NCBI RefSeq assembly: GCF_049319665.1
Contig: NZ_JBMOUD010000005.1
Location: forward strand, 244,740 to 308,739
DNA from: JBMOUD01 sp049319665
GTDB taxonomy: Bacteria; Pseudomonadota; Gammaproteobacteria; Enterobacterales; Enterobacteriaceae
Reading direction: 5' to 3'
DNA length: 64,000 bases
Under the pieces are notes generated by a model, which saw nothing but the letters and a program-made list of their open reading frames with translations, ran no database searches and was not told the origin of the DNA. Shown piece by piece: positions 55,388 through 64,000 of the stretch. Every line of letters starts with the position of its first letter. The first letter of the stretch is position 1. Position numbers and translations under genes: made by a program.

Positions 55388-56521
55388 TTATCGTGGCGAT
55401 TTAATCGAGCTCAAAATGACGAACTTTTGATTGGTGGCAATAGTCGTGCAGTTGCCGAACAGGCGGCGCAGTTTCTGGTAGTAATCCAGATGACGGTTAC
55501 CAACAATGCGCAGTTCACCACCGACTTGCAGACAGCGTTTAGCATCGCAGAACATACGCCATGCGGTGTCATCGCTAATGACATGACCCTGATGGAACGG
55601 CGGGTTGCACAACACAGCATGTAGGGTTTCGCGCTCAACACCAGCCAACATGTTATTCACGTCAAACCCACAACGTGCCATATCTTGCGGCAGGTTATTT
55701 GCTACGTTTTCGCGACTCGATTCCACCGCCATATAAGATTCGTCAACAAACAGCATTTCTGCTTCTGGGTTCAGCGCCAACGCAGTGAGACCGATAACAC
55801 CGTTGCCACAGCCAAGGTCAGCAATACGCCCTTCAATACCATCCGGTAAATGCTGCATAAAGAAGCGTGCACCAATATCTAATCCAGTACGGGAGAAGAC
55901 ATTCGCATGATTGGTGATACGCATATCGCTGCCATCCAACGCCCAATCGCTGGTCACTCGCTCAACGCTGTCGGCCTGTTTTTCCGGCTGGCAGTGAATC
56001 AGACGGGCTTTTTTCCATGCCAGACTGGTCTTGGTGGTACCGAGGATGTTTTCAAACAGCTGCAGCGTTGAAGTATGGATATCACGCGCTTTAGCACCGG
56101 CAATAATCTGCGTATCTGGTGCCACAACCGCACGCAGCGCCAGCAGTTGTTGCTCTAGCAGTGCCAGCGTCTTGGGCACTTTGATAATGACCAGTCCTGG
56201 TGCCGCTGGCAGCGGGTCGAGGCTGCTTTGCAATGTAACTTGGCTGTCATCCAAACCATTAAGACGCAAGTTATGACGGGTGGCTAGCTGGCTCATATAA
56301 GAGTCGCTGATGCTCACTGGCGAGAACGCCTGCAACGCACAAGATAACGTGCCAAAGGCATCGTTAAAAATCAGTAGCGGACGGCCATTGAGTGTCTCGG
56401 TGCTTAGGGTTTGCAGCAGGTATTCATCAGCGGCTTCCCAAGCTTGCAGCGTGGTGGACTCTTCTTCCAGCGGATAACGTTCCAGCTCAAGTTGCAGTTC
56501 ACCCAGTTCGAATTGGCTCAT
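55388..56521 (-). CDS. rlmG: 23S rRNA (guanine-1835-N2)-methyltransferase
   Basis: RlmG (YgjO) methylates G1835 of 23S rRNA. Of 377 residues, the N-terminal half is the duplicated, catalytically silent domain. The C-terminal half has SAM motif I DLGCGNGVIGLTAL (about residue 238) and the catalytic NPPF in LCNPPFHQGH. Length and sequence match E. coli throughout. It converges with fadH, the standard arrangement. Confidence 0.96.
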   Translation of the reverse strand: MSQFELGELQLELERYPLEEESTTLQAWEAADEYLLQTLSTETLNGRPLLIFNDAFGTLSCALQAFSPVSISDSYMSQLATRHNLRLNGLDDSQVTLQSSLDPLPAAPGLVIIKVPKTLALLEQQLLALRAVVAPDTQIIAGAKARDIHTSTLQLFENILGTTKTSLAWKKARLIHCQPEKQADSVERVTSDWALDGSDMRITNHANVFSRTGLDIGARFFMQHLPDGIEGRIADLGCGNGVIGLTALALNPEAEMLFVDESYMAVESSRENVANNLPQDMARCGFDVNNMLAGVERETLHAVLCNPPFHQGHVISDDTAWRMFCDAKRCLQVGGELRIVGNRHLDYYQKLRRLFGNCTTIATNQKFVILSSIKSPR

Positions 56522-56721
56522 TGGCCCTCCTCAATATTCAATTTGCGCTGTTTATCCCCTAAATCGTGCGATCAGTAAAATGTTTTTTCAGTTAAAACGG
56601 CATTATTCGCGATAGTTTGGTACTTCATCGCCATAACTTGATGAAATTAAGGGGTGGCAGAAGGGAAAGAAAAAAGATGAATGGCGTAAAGAGTCGGGCG
56701 GATTAGATACCGCCCCCATTT

Positions 56722-57285
56722 TTATTCTAAATCAGCGTGTCGCTCAAACATTGTGGCAGAGGTTTCTCCCAGTTCGTCCATGAGCGCAAGCACAATGGCA
56801 TCATAGACGAGAAAGCAAAGCTGTTCGAAGGCCGATCCCATCGGCTGAATAGACGTAATATCAACACCTTGATGCTTAAGTTTGGGAGAAACACCAGGCA
56901 ACATCACGACTGTATCAGCCTGACGCGCAATCGTGGAGGTGCGGTCCATCGTGATAACGGCCAGATTAACCTTGGCAGCTTTAGCTTTCGTGGCTAATGC
57001 CACCAAACTACCGGTCTCCCCAGAACCAGAAGCGATGATTAACAGATCTCCCGCTTTGGTATGTGGTGAGCTGATTTCCCCCACCAAGCTGATATCAAAC
57101 CCCAGATGCATTAAACGATTAGCGAAGCCTTGTACCCCAATACCACTGCGCCCCGCTCCTGCCAGGAAGATATGTTTTGCCTGGCGGATAGATTTTATAA
57201 TCTCGTCTAATTCGGCATCTTCAATATATTGCGAATTATGCATCAACTCAGAAATAATTTGCTGAGTGAAATTACGGATACTCAT
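56722..57285 (-). CDS. hxlB: 6-phospho-3-hexuloisomerase (HxlB-like SIS domain)
   Basis: The 187-residue SIS protein matches HxlB: GAGRSGIGVQGFANRLMHLGF (about residue 44), SGSGETGSLVA, TSIQPMGSAFEQ and the C-terminal TMFERHADLE with the catalytic His. HxlB converts arabino-3-hexulose 6-phosphate to fructose 6-phosphate in the ribulose monophosphate route. Its usual partner hxlA (hexulose-phosphate synthase) is not next to it. It could instead detoxify a sugar phosphate. It stands alone between rlmG and ygjP and is absent from this place in E. coli. Confidence 0.87.
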   Translation of the reverse strand: MSIRNFTQQIISELMHNSQYIEDAELDEIIKSIRQAKHIFLAGAGRSGIGVQGFANRLMHLGFDISLVGEISSPHTKAGDLLIIASGSGETGSLVALATKAKAAKVNLAVITMDRTSTIARQADTVVMLPGVSPKLKHQGVDITSIQPMGSAFEQLCFLVYDAIVLALMDELGETSATMFERHADLE

Positions 57286-57320
57286 GTTTTACCCTCATAA
57301 GACTATACATTTCATAAACA

Positions 57321-57394
57321 CTTGCAGTTGCTTGAGGCGGTAAGAGAGAAAATCTCGATGAGCTTACTACGGACAAGTAGTTTGAGGGAGCAAA
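57321..57394. repeat. Degraded second copy of the palindrome-ended repeat
   Basis: The segment from GAGGCGGTAAG through CGATGAGCTTACTACGG to GGGAGCAA parallels the core of 17587-17711, with several substitutions and lost ends. It lies upstream of the hxlB-like gene. Confidence 0.55.
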
Positions 57395-57504
57395 ATGGCA
57401 CGCTCATTTATATAACCGTATCGCCGCTTGAAGGATCCAGCGAGAGAGGTGGTATCATCCGCTGATGATGAAAAAGGTGGCAATATGAATATATGGGTGT
57501 GGTT

Positions 57505-58011
57505 ATGGCTGAACTGACATATTTGCAGGGCTATCCTGAAGCATTACAAGCTCAGGTACGCCAATTGATTGATCAGAAACGCCTTGGTAGTGTCTTGCTT
57601 TCGCGTTATCCGCAACCGCACGAACTGACCACTGATAAATCGCTGTATCAGTTTACTCTCGGACTAAAAAACCAATTTTTGCGCAGCTCATCGCCGCTGA
57701 GTAAAGTGGCCTACGATAATAAAATCCATGTAATGAAACATGCGCTGGGCCTGCACACCGCGATCTCACGGATCCAAGGCGGTAAGCTTAAGGCCAAGGC
57801 AGAAATCCGCGTGGCAACCGTGTTTAAAAGTGCCCCAGAAGCATTTCTGAAAATGATCGTGGTACATGAGTTGGCACACTTGAAAGAGAAAGACCATAAC
57901 AAAGCTTTTTACAGCTTATGCTGCCATATGACGCCGGATTATCATCAATTGGAGTTTGATACGCGCATGTATCTGACCCATTTGGACTTGTTCGGCAAAC
58001 TTTATGATTGA
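57505..58011 (+). CDS. ygjP: YgjP-family metal-dependent hydrolase
   Basis: The 168-residue protein matches YgjP, a zincin-like protein with the metal motif HELAHLKEKDHNKAF (HExxH, about residues 123-137). GGKLKAKAEIRVATVF is the most conserved stretch upstream. E. coli YgjP has been reported to act as a UTP pyrophosphatase. Homology (E. coli begins MSNLTYLQGYPE) sets the start at 57505; the ribosome site is weak. ygjR starts 18 bases after its stop; ygjQ of E. coli is missing between them. Confidence 0.9.
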   Translation: MAELTYLQGYPEALQAQVRQLIDQKRLGSVLLSRYPQPHELTTDKSLYQFTLGLKNQFLRSSSPLSKVAYDNKIHVMKHALGLHTAISRIQGGKLKAKAEIRVATVFKSAPEAFLKMIVVHELAHLKEKDHNKAFYSLCCHMTPDYHQLEFDTRMYLTHLDLFGKLYD

Positions 58012-58028
58012 TTTACTGGAGTGAATGC

Positions 58029-59057
58029 ATGATTCGGTTTGCTGTTATCGGTACCAATTGGATCACTGAACGTTTTATTGATGCCGCTCATGAAAGCGGA
58101 AAAATGAAACTAACGGCGATTTATTCTCGCCACCTCGATAATGCAAAAGCCTTCGGGGAAGAGTATCCAGTCAGTCACTATTTTGATTCGCTCGATGCGT
58201 TAGCAAGCTCTGATGTTATTGATGCCGTATATATTGCCAGCCCCAATTCTCTGCATTGCCAACAGGCACTGCTGTTTCTTAGCCATAAAAAACACGTCAT
58301 TTGTGAGAAGCCTCTTGCCTCAACAGAGGCCGAAGTCAATAGCATGATTGCCTGTGCCAAAGCGCACGACGTCGTGCTGTTTGAGGCCTTTAAAACTGCC
58401 TATCTTCCTAACTTTTTGCATGCCAAAAGTACGCTTGAGCGCATGGGAAAGCTGCGTAAAGCAGTATTTAATTTCGGCCAATACTCGTCACGCTATCCAC
58501 GCTATTTAGCCGGTGAAAACCCCAATACTTTTAATCCTGAATTCTCTAATGGTTCGATTATGGATATTGGTTATTACTGCCTGGCAAGTAGCGTGGCGCT
58601 ATTTGGCGAGCCGCAATCGGTCATTGCTACTGCGACGTTGTTAGAAAGCGGTGTCGATGGGCAAGGTAGCGTGCTGCTCAACTACGAAAATAGTGAAAGA
58701 GGCAGCTTTGAAGTGGTGATTAACCATTCCAAAATTGCTGATTCTTATCTGCCAAGCGAAATCCAGGGCGAAGAAGCCACGTTGTTAATCGATAAAATCT
58801 CTACCTGTCCAACCTTGAGTTTTTATCCGCGGGCAAACTCTGGCAATGCACAAGATAGTAAGAAGCTGGATATTTCTCAGTTGCAGCACATTAATACGAT
58901 GCTATACGAAGCGGAAACCTTTTCTCTGTTGGTAGAAAACCAGTTTATCGACCACCCAGGGTTGCAAGTCTCACGCATTACCGCCAAGTTACTCGATGAG
59001 ATCCGCCGTCAAACCGGTGTGATCTTCCCGGCAGACAGTCATCAGGAGCTTAAATGA
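58029..59057 (+). CDS. ygjR: Gfo/Idh/MocA-family oxidoreductase YgjR
   Basis: The 342-residue enzyme has an N-terminal Rossmann fold (IRFAVIGTNWITERFID) and the family signature CEKPLAST (about residue 95). A GFO/IDH C-terminal domain follows with GSIMDIGYYCLASSVALFGE. It probably oxidises or reduces a sugar or inositol derivative with NAD(P); the substrate is unknown. GGAG lies seven bases before the ATG. The stop overlaps the amidotransferase gene by four bases. Confidence 0.92.
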   Translation: MIRFAVIGTNWITERFIDAAHESGKMKLTAIYSRHLDNAKAFGEEYPVSHYFDSLDALASSDVIDAVYIASPNSLHCQQALLFLSHKKHVICEKPLASTEAEVNSMIACAKAHDVVLFEAFKTAYLPNFLHAKSTLERMGKLRKAVFNFGQYSSRYPRYLAGENPNTFNPEFSNGSIMDIGYYCLASSVALFGEPQSVIATATLLESGVDGQGSVLLNYENSERGSFEVVINHSKIADSYLPSEIQGEEATLLIDKISTCPTLSFYPRANSGNAQDSKKLDISQLQHINTMLYEAETFSLLVENQFIDHPGLQVSRITAKLLDEIRRQTGVIFPADSHQELK

Positions 59058-59800
59058 GTCAATCATCGCAGAAACCGCTGGTTATTCTACAAACAGGCAA
59101 CGCCCCCGATCACATTCGCAATCAGCACGGTAATTTCCCGCAGATGTTTTTGCGACAGGGTAACCTTGATACTCATCAGGTGCAGATTGTTGACTTGCAA
59201 GCCGATGAGCGCCCTTTATCACCCGAGCATTATGCTGGCGCGATCATTACGGGTTCACGCAGCATGGTGACAGAGCATTTGGATTGGAGTGAGTTTGCCG
59301 CTGATTGGATCCGCCAAGCTATGTTGCTTAATTTGCCGCTATTTGGTGCCTGCTACGGCCACCAGCTAATGGCCTATGCACTCGGCGGAGAAGTCGATTA
59401 TCACCCTGCGGGACTGGAAGTCGGCACTGTTGAGATTGAGCTGCTGCCTGAAGCGACAAAAGATCCGTTGCTTTGTGATCTGCCAACCCATTTTAATGCC
59501 AACTTGATCCACCTGCAGACGGTATTAACGCCTCCGGCGAGTGCCACGGTGCTAGCACGCTCTGCACACGATCCACATCAGATCCTGCGTTACGGCCCAA
59601 ATGCCGTCAGCACGCAATTTCACCCAGAATTCACCGCAGCAATTATGAAAACCTATCTGCCGTGGTTAAAACAAGTGTCACCAGATGATGGCGTTGATTA
59701 TGATCATAAATTACAACAGATTAATGAAACGCCATTGAGCCAAGGCTTGCTGCTCGCCTTCACTGAGGCGCTTGGTAAACAGCGCGCATTAGCGGGATAA
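59054..59800 (+). CDS. Class I glutamine amidotransferase-like protein
   Basis: The 248-residue protein is a free-standing GATase1 domain. C100 in LFGACYGHQLMA and H190-x-E192 in TQFHPEFT complete the Cys-His-Glu triad. It could hydrolyse gamma-glutamyl compounds or supply ammonia to a partner. It is translationally coupled to ygjR by a four-base overlap, so the two may act on the same metabolite. E. coli lacks it at this place. Confidence 0.88.
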   Translation: MSQSSQKPLVILQTGNAPDHIRNQHGNFPQMFLRQGNLDTHQVQIVDLQADERPLSPEHYAGAIITGSRSMVTEHLDWSEFAADWIRQAMLLNLPLFGACYGHQLMAYALGGEVDYHPAGLEVGTVEIELLPEATKDPLLCDLPTHFNANLIHLQTVLTPPASATVLARSAHDPHQILRYGPNAVSTQFHPEFTAAIMKTYLPWLKQVSPDDGVDYDHKLQQINETPLSQGLLLAFTEALGKQRALAG

Positions 59801-59802
59801 CA

Positions 59803-59842
59803 GCAAATTATTTCAGCGCGCTTGACGGCTGAAATAATTTGC
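59803..59842. terminator. 15-bp perfect inverted repeat after the amidotransferase gene
   Basis: GCAAATTATTTCAGC is perfectly repeated in inverse at 59828-59842 around a ten-base loop, starting three bases after the stop. It is followed by ATTAGTTTT, so it may be a terminator. Confidence 0.6.
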
Positions 59843-59858
59843 ATTAGTTTTGCACACG

Positions 59859-60086
59859 CAAAGGGGAGTAACTTCCTAGTCGGATAATCGTCATTACGGT
59901 GAATAGAATAAAACAGCTCACGCGCATCTACCCAATCAGCGCCCAAGAGCTTCTACTTCACCCGGTTACCGGGCAGCCCTGATACCAGAATTAATCAGCG
60001 TTGTAAGTGAGACCTTGCCGGAAGGCGAGGTTTGCTTATAGCTCAGAGAGAGCGGCTTACGTCTTCTGACGTTGGCCGTTTTTTTT
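59859..60086 (+). promoter_or_regulatory. yybP-ykoY (Mn2+) riboswitch in the alx leader
   Basis: The leader opens with AAAGGGGAGTA, then has GAGACCTTGCC...GGCGAGGTTTGCTTATAG, the conserved blocks of the yybP-ykoY element. A terminator-type hairpin follows (CGGCTTACGTC-TTCT-GACGTTGGCCG, 60053-60078) with eight T. The same element (PRE) precedes E. coli alx and responds to manganese and alkaline pH. Confidence 0.85.
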
Positions 60087-60108
60087 GCTTATTTTTCGAG
60101 GTATTAAC

Positions 60109-61077
60109 ATGAACTCTGTGGGTAATCCGCTTCTATGGGGCAGCTTTGCCGCAATAGTGGTAGTGATGTTGGCTATCGATTTGCTGCTACAAGGACGCAA
60201 AGGCGAACACAGCATGAGTATGAAAAGTGCCGCGCTGTGGTCTTTACTGTGGGTAGGATTGTCATTGCTATTCAGCCTGGGCTTGTGGTGGTATTTCAAA
60301 GGCGAATTTGGCCGCGAAATGGCCGATAAACAGACGCTAGCTTTCCTTACTGGTTATCTGCTGGAAAAAGCCCTGGCAATAGATAACGTCTTTGTCTGGC
60401 TAATCCTGTTTAGCTATTTCTCAATACCGGCCAGCTTGCAACGCCGGGTGCTTGTTTACGGCGTGCTTGGCGCTATCGTATTACGTACCGGAATGATCTT
60501 TGCCGGAAGTTGGTTGGTAACAGAATTCAGTTGGATTTTGTATATCTTCGGCGCCTTCTTGCTATTTACTGGCGTTAAAATGGCGTTATCCAAAGATGAT
60601 GACGATAATGCCATCGGTGATAAGCCCCTGATTCGCTGGCTACGTGGCCGCATGAGACTGACCGAGGAGCTATCTGGCGATAAATTCTTTGTACGCCGCA
60701 ACGGCCTGTTATATGCCACTCCACTGATGTTGGTATTGATCATGGTCGAGCTAAGCGATGTTATCTTCGCTGTTGATAGCATTCCGGCTATCTTTGCTGT
60801 AACCACCGATCCCTTTATCGTTTTAACTTCCAACCTATTCGCTATTCTTGGCCTGCGCGCCATGTACTTCCTGTTGGCTAGCGTGGCAGAGCGCTTTTCA
60901 ATGCTCAAATATGGTCTATCGGTCATTTTGGTCTTTATCGGGATCAAGATGCTATTGCTCGATATCATCCATATTCCAGTGGGAATCTCGTTAGGCGTGA
61001 TCGGGACAATCTTGGCGCTGACGCTGGGGATTAATGCATGGATCAACCATAAGGCCGATCAAAGTAGACATCACTAA
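60109..61077 (+). CDS. alx: TerC-family membrane protein Alx
   Basis: The 322-residue protein has about nine membrane helices. The TerC core shows acidic residues in helices: EKALAIDNVFVWLILFSYF and VELSDVIFAVDSIPAIFAVT, which suit metal binding. E. coli Alx is induced by alkali and handles manganese. The start at 60109 has GAGG seven bases upstream. The riboswitch ahead makes expression Mn2+ dependent. Confidence 0.95.
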   Translation: MNSVGNPLLWGSFAAIVVVMLAIDLLLQGRKGEHSMSMKSAALWSLLWVGLSLLFSLGLWWYFKGEFGREMADKQTLAFLTGYLLEKALAIDNVFVWLILFSYFSIPASLQRRVLVYGVLGAIVLRTGMIFAGSWLVTEFSWILYIFGAFLLFTGVKMALSKDDDDNAIGDKPLIRWLRGRMRLTEELSGDKFFVRRNGLLYATPLMLVLIMVELSDVIFAVDSIPAIFAVTTDPFIVLTSNLFAILGLRAMYFLLASVAERFSMLKYGLSVILVFIGIKMLLLDIIHIPVGISLGVIGTILALTLGINAWINHKADQSRHH

Positions 61078-61089
61078 GCCCTCATAGTA

Positions 61090-61117
61090 AAAGGCCCGGA
61101 GCAGAAACCGGGCCTTT
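61090..61117. terminator. Terminator between alx and the hexosaminidase gene
   Basis: AAAGGCCCGG and CCGGGCCTTT pair around an eight-base loop between converging genes. Confidence 0.85.
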
Positions 61118-61141
61118 AGCATGCTCCAAAAACGCTTACAC

Positions 61142-63538
61142 CTACTGACTATTTTTCAGTGCATTCAGCAGATGCTGTAGCGGATAAACGGCCGCAATCA
61201 CCAGCTCATCTTGTACCACAGCTGCCGCATCTAACTGTTTTTTCGCCTCTTGGCGCTGCTGGGGACTTAGGCCTTTTCCTTGTTGCAATTTGTCCAGCCA
61301 CAACAATCCTGATGACGCCAGTTGATTGAGCTGGTTCGCCACCGGTTCAATAGGTTTTAGGATAACATTACGCGCCAATAGTGGCTGAACCTGCGCGTTA
61401 TTCGTCTGCCACTGTGTAAGCTGCCAACGAATGGCGAGCGCGGCTTTTGTATCCTGCGGGTTAGCGACCAAGCGATCTATCTGCTGGCCCAATTCACGCA
61501 CCACGTTGCTTTCTGCTGGTAGCGCATCGACCAGGCGATTTAGCGGCTCATATTGGTTGTAGTGCCCGGCCTGGAATTTCAAATGCTGGCGGGTGTAATA
61601 CTGCGCAGGTTCCAGCGCCGTGGAGAGAATTTGTAGCGGCATAATATCGCTACTGCCAGCCAAACGCGTCATCAAGCGCGCCGATTCCTGATGCTGTTGT
61701 AACCCCACCGAGACTACCGACCAAGCGTCAACGGCACCAAGGCGCTGATACATATTATCGACATCCTGCACGTCCTGCGCCGACCACAAACGCTCGGACA
61801 CCGCAAAAGCACGCGGCCACAATTTTAGATCCAGAATTTGCGAAGTAATATTCTCCTGCCACAGCGCCACTTCGCCACCCAAAATATTTTTCATGCTCTG
61901 CGCATCAGGCACAGATGGCATGATGCCTTGCGGTGCTTCCGCCAGCTTCTCAACGCTCGCCGGGTAGCGCACATTACCAATCAGGAAATACCCGCTGGAT
62001 GGCGCATGCTGTAAATTGAGCGTTGGGCGGGTATCCCCCATCCAGGTATCCACGGCAAAGCTCACCTGTCCATCGCTATTCCAGACGATATCTCGCATCG
62101 CACGGCGGGATTTACCGGCGAAATCGATATAGCCCCGCCAACCATTTTTACCGTCAATAAGAGTAAAGCTGCCAGTAACCGGACTGCCTTTCAAACGCGG
62201 CATAGTAAAGGCCCAGCTTTGTGCTTTCTCATCAGAGGCTACCAACGGATCAACACCCAATGGTTGCGGTTGAATTTCATTGCGATAGTGATAGGCGCTG
62301 CTTTGCGGTTGATCGAGATAGAAACCCGTCGAGAGAATACTTTGATAACCTTGCTGAGCACTGGCACTAAGAGAGTCCGGTCCCTGCCAGGATTGGATCA
62401 CGCTATCGTGCGGCAAATTGGGTTGCAAAATTTCATCCCATCCCACCATCCGTCGATGATGCTGGTGTAGGATTTTCTGTAAACGTTGATTGAAAAAGGT
62501 GTGCAGCGCGTTACTGTCCGCCAGATGATTTTTCGCCATAAAGGCGCGGATAGCCTGCGAGTGCTGCCACTGCGTATCGTTGACTTCATCGCCACCAATA
62601 TGCAGATAAGGATCGGGGAAAATACGCGTTACTTCGCCGATAATCCGATCTGCGAACTTATAAACTTGTGGATTGGATGGGTCGAGCGTCGGAGGGTGCA
62701 CGCCCCATTCACGCTGCATTTTATAGGGACCAGGCTCGCTGATTAATTCAGGATAAGCCGCCGCAATAGCCGATGCGTGCCCCGGCATATCAATCTCCGG
62801 GACCACCCGAATCCCCAGCGCGGTGGCATAAGCCACCACGTCTTTCATTTGCTCGACCGTATAAAATTGGCCGTCGCTCGCGAGTTGTTGCAACTTTGGA
62901 TAGTGCTCTGAGGCAAAACGCCAGCCCTGATCGTCCGTTAGATGCCAGTGCAACACGTTAAATTTGGCCGCCGCCATACCGTCGAGCTGGCGTTTAATAT
63001 CTGTCACCGGCAGGAAATGCCGTACCGAATCCAGCAGCACCCCGCGCCACGGGAAGCGCGGCGCATCTTCAATACTCAGCAGCGGAATAAAGGTATTTTC
63101 GCCATCGGTTTGAATCAGTTGCAACAATGTTTCCATCCCGCGCAGCGCACCAAACCGAGTATTAGCCGTCAACATCGCCCCCTGCGGCGTGACATGTAAC
63201 TGGTAGCTTTCATCGCTATCTGGCATCGGCTGAGCGGCGACTTTTTGTTTAATCATAATGGTAATCGCCGCATGCTTAGCATCTTCGGGCTGCAACACCC
63301 ACCCGGTTTGCAACTCAATACGATTTCGCCAACGCGGAATATCAGCCTCTAAATCATCGCCGCTAATCGCGATAGACAGCGCATTGCTCAACACCCACTT
63401 CCCCTGCTGCGCCGCCAACTCAACCTTTTGCGGCCAAGGCATCAACGGTAAATCTCCCGCCGGTGCGGCATAAGTTGAAGCAGAACAAGCAAGCAACAAC
63501 GACGAAGCTAACAAACAACGACGAAATGGAAATGGCAT
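61142..63538 (-). CDS. Secreted beta-N-acetylhexosaminidase (GH20)
   Basis: The 798-residue enzyme has a signal peptide (MPFPFRRCLLASSLLLACSA). The LLAC also allows a lipoprotein site, though Leu at -2 is unusual. A GH20b domain is followed by the catalytic barrel with RGVLLDSVRHFLPV, WHLTDDQGWR and the Asp-Glu pair in HIGGDEVND (about residue 320). A long helical C-terminal region completes it. It releases GlcNAc or GalNAc from chitobiose-like or glycan chains. The start at 63538 has GGGAG seven bases upstream. It converges with alx. Confidence 0.93.
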   Translation of the reverse strand: MPFPFRRCLLASSLLLACSASTYAAPAGDLPLMPWPQKVELAAQQGKWVLSNALSIAISGDDLEADIPRWRNRIELQTGWVLQPEDAKHAAITIMIKQKVAAQPMPDSDESYQLHVTPQGAMLTANTRFGALRGMETLLQLIQTDGENTFIPLLSIEDAPRFPWRGVLLDSVRHFLPVTDIKRQLDGMAAAKFNVLHWHLTDDQGWRFASEHYPKLQQLASDGQFYTVEQMKDVVAYATALGIRVVPEIDMPGHASAIAAAYPELISEPGPYKMQREWGVHPPTLDPSNPQVYKFADRIIGEVTRIFPDPYLHIGGDEVNDTQWQHSQAIRAFMAKNHLADSNALHTFFNQRLQKILHQHHRRMVGWDEILQPNLPHDSVIQSWQGPDSLSASAQQGYQSILSTGFYLDQPQSSAYHYRNEIQPQPLGVDPLVASDEKAQSWAFTMPRLKGSPVTGSFTLIDGKNGWRGYIDFAGKSRRAMRDIVWNSDGQVSFAVDTWMGDTRPTLNLQHAPSSGYFLIGNVRYPASVEKLAEAPQGIMPSVPDAQSMKNILGGEVALWQENITSQILDLKLWPRAFAVSERLWSAQDVQDVDNMYQRLGAVDAWSVVSVGLQQHQESARLMTRLAGSSDIMPLQILSTALEPAQYYTRQHLKFQAGHYNQYEPLNRLVDALPAESNVVRELGQQIDRLVANPQDTKAALAIRWQLTQWQTNNAQVQPLLARNVILKPIEPVANQLNQLASSGLLWLDKLQQGKGLSPQQRQEAKKQLDAAAVVQDELVIAAVYPLQHLLNALKNSQ

Positions 63539-63617
63539 GAACACGCTCCCCAGAAGAAGGCGGGCTGAGATTAGCCCTCTGAAAATCATAAAAATTTAAT
63601 CTTAGGGGAAAAAGTAA

Positions 63618-63765
63618 ATCCAGACCGGGATTTAGACCGGTTTTTTAAAGCAATGACCGTGCTTTAGGGCGGTTTTGTAAAACCAGTAAGGTGAATATTT
63701 CGATAATTATATCCAGACCGGAATTTGGGCGGTTTTCTAAAACCAGTAAGGTGAATATTTCGGTT
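63618..63765. repeat. Short tandem repeats upstream of the hexosaminidase gene
   Basis: A 35-base unit beginning GGCGGTTTT and ending GTGAATATTTCG occurs at 63669 and again exactly 60 bases later with one change. ATCCAGACCGG precedes the second copy (63711) and also occurs at 63618. A separate 8-bp hairpin is at 63811-63832. No gene is seen in this 356-base gap. Confidence 0.7.
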
Positions 63766-63894
63766 TTTGAAGTGTAGTGATCAATGCGACCCCGCAGCCG
63801 AAACCGAGCAAAGGAACGAAGGCGCGTTCCTTCGCAATCCAGCGCCTTTTCCAACCTCGATATCCAGTCCGGCGGAAGCCATGTTTCAGCAGCT

Positions 63895-63999
63895 TCAGTG
63901 ATAGCGCAAATGCCAGCCTTCCTGGCTCCCCGCCTCCGGGTTCAAGCCAACGATAAATCCATTGTCTTTCACCACTCCACCGGTGGCATTTTGAGTGCG
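63895..63999 (-). CDS. C-terminal end of an unidentified protein (runs off the window)
   Basis: The last 34 codons of a minus-strand frame read RTQNATGGVVKDNGFIVGLN and end GSQEGWHLRYH before TGA. Codon use is protein-like and the frame is open to the window edge, but I do not recognise the family. The neighbouring frame is open too, so this is tentative. Confidence 0.4.
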   Translation of the reverse strand, partial: RTQNATGGVVKDNGFIVGLNPEAGSQEGWHLRYH

Positions 64000-64000
64000 C

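Overview
The window is chromosomal DNA of an enterobacterium (order Enterobacterales). Gene order and protein sequences follow the Escherichia coli 68-70 minute backbone closely: yqiA-cpdA-yqiB-nudF / tolC-ygiB-ygiC / ygiD / ribB / ubiK / hldE-glnE-ygiF / ygiM / cca / folB / plsY / tsaD / rpsU-dnaG-rpoD / mug / ileX, and later fadH / rlmG / ygjP-ygjR / alx. The proteins are near E. coli but not identical, and base composition looks intermediate. A Hafnia/Obesumbacterium-like genus is my best guess, but that is inference and I could not search.

Backbone, 1-29700. Housekeeping genes cover cAMP turnover, efflux (tolC), riboflavin (ribB behind an FMN riboswitch), ubiquinone (ubiK), LPS heptose (hldE), nitrogen control (glnE), tRNA CCA addition, folate, phospholipid synthesis, tRNA t6A (tsaD) and the rpsU-dnaG-rpoD operon. 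Departures from the E. coli layout include a small secreted protein after ygiM, no uppP between cca and folB (a palindrome-ended repeat sits there), and a MocR/PdxR-type regulator broken by one in-frame stop beside two GNAT acetyltransferases.

Accessory region, about 29700-52900, begins just after tRNA-Ile2 (ileX). It holds a DUF1493 protein, a membrane protein with six DnaJ-like zinc-finger repeats, and a LuxR-type regulator. Next come a 1453-codon trimeric autotransporter adhesin with almost three 630-bp internal repeats, and a ToxR/MarT-like membrane regulator with a FidL-like partner. After a stretch of gene debris there is a compact fatty-acid-synthase-like operon: ketosynthase, CrtI-like FAD oxidoreductase, second ketosynthase, acyl carrier protein, hot-dog dehydratase, alpha/beta hydrolase, second dehydratase and thioesterase, with a converging FabG reductase. 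It resembles aryl-polyene and other type II polyene pathways but lacks their starter-unit, ligase and export genes. It is the best candidate for an undescribed system here. An isochorismatase-family hydrolase with pnuC, a class A acid phosphatase and bglX follow.

Right backbone, 52900-64000. This holds fadH, rlmG, an orphan 6-phospho-3-hexuloisomerase, ygjP, ygjR, a glutamine amidotransferase, and alx behind a yybP-ykoY (Mn2+) riboswitch. A GH20 beta-hexosaminidase follows, then a short repeat cluster and the tail of an unidentified gene at the window edge.
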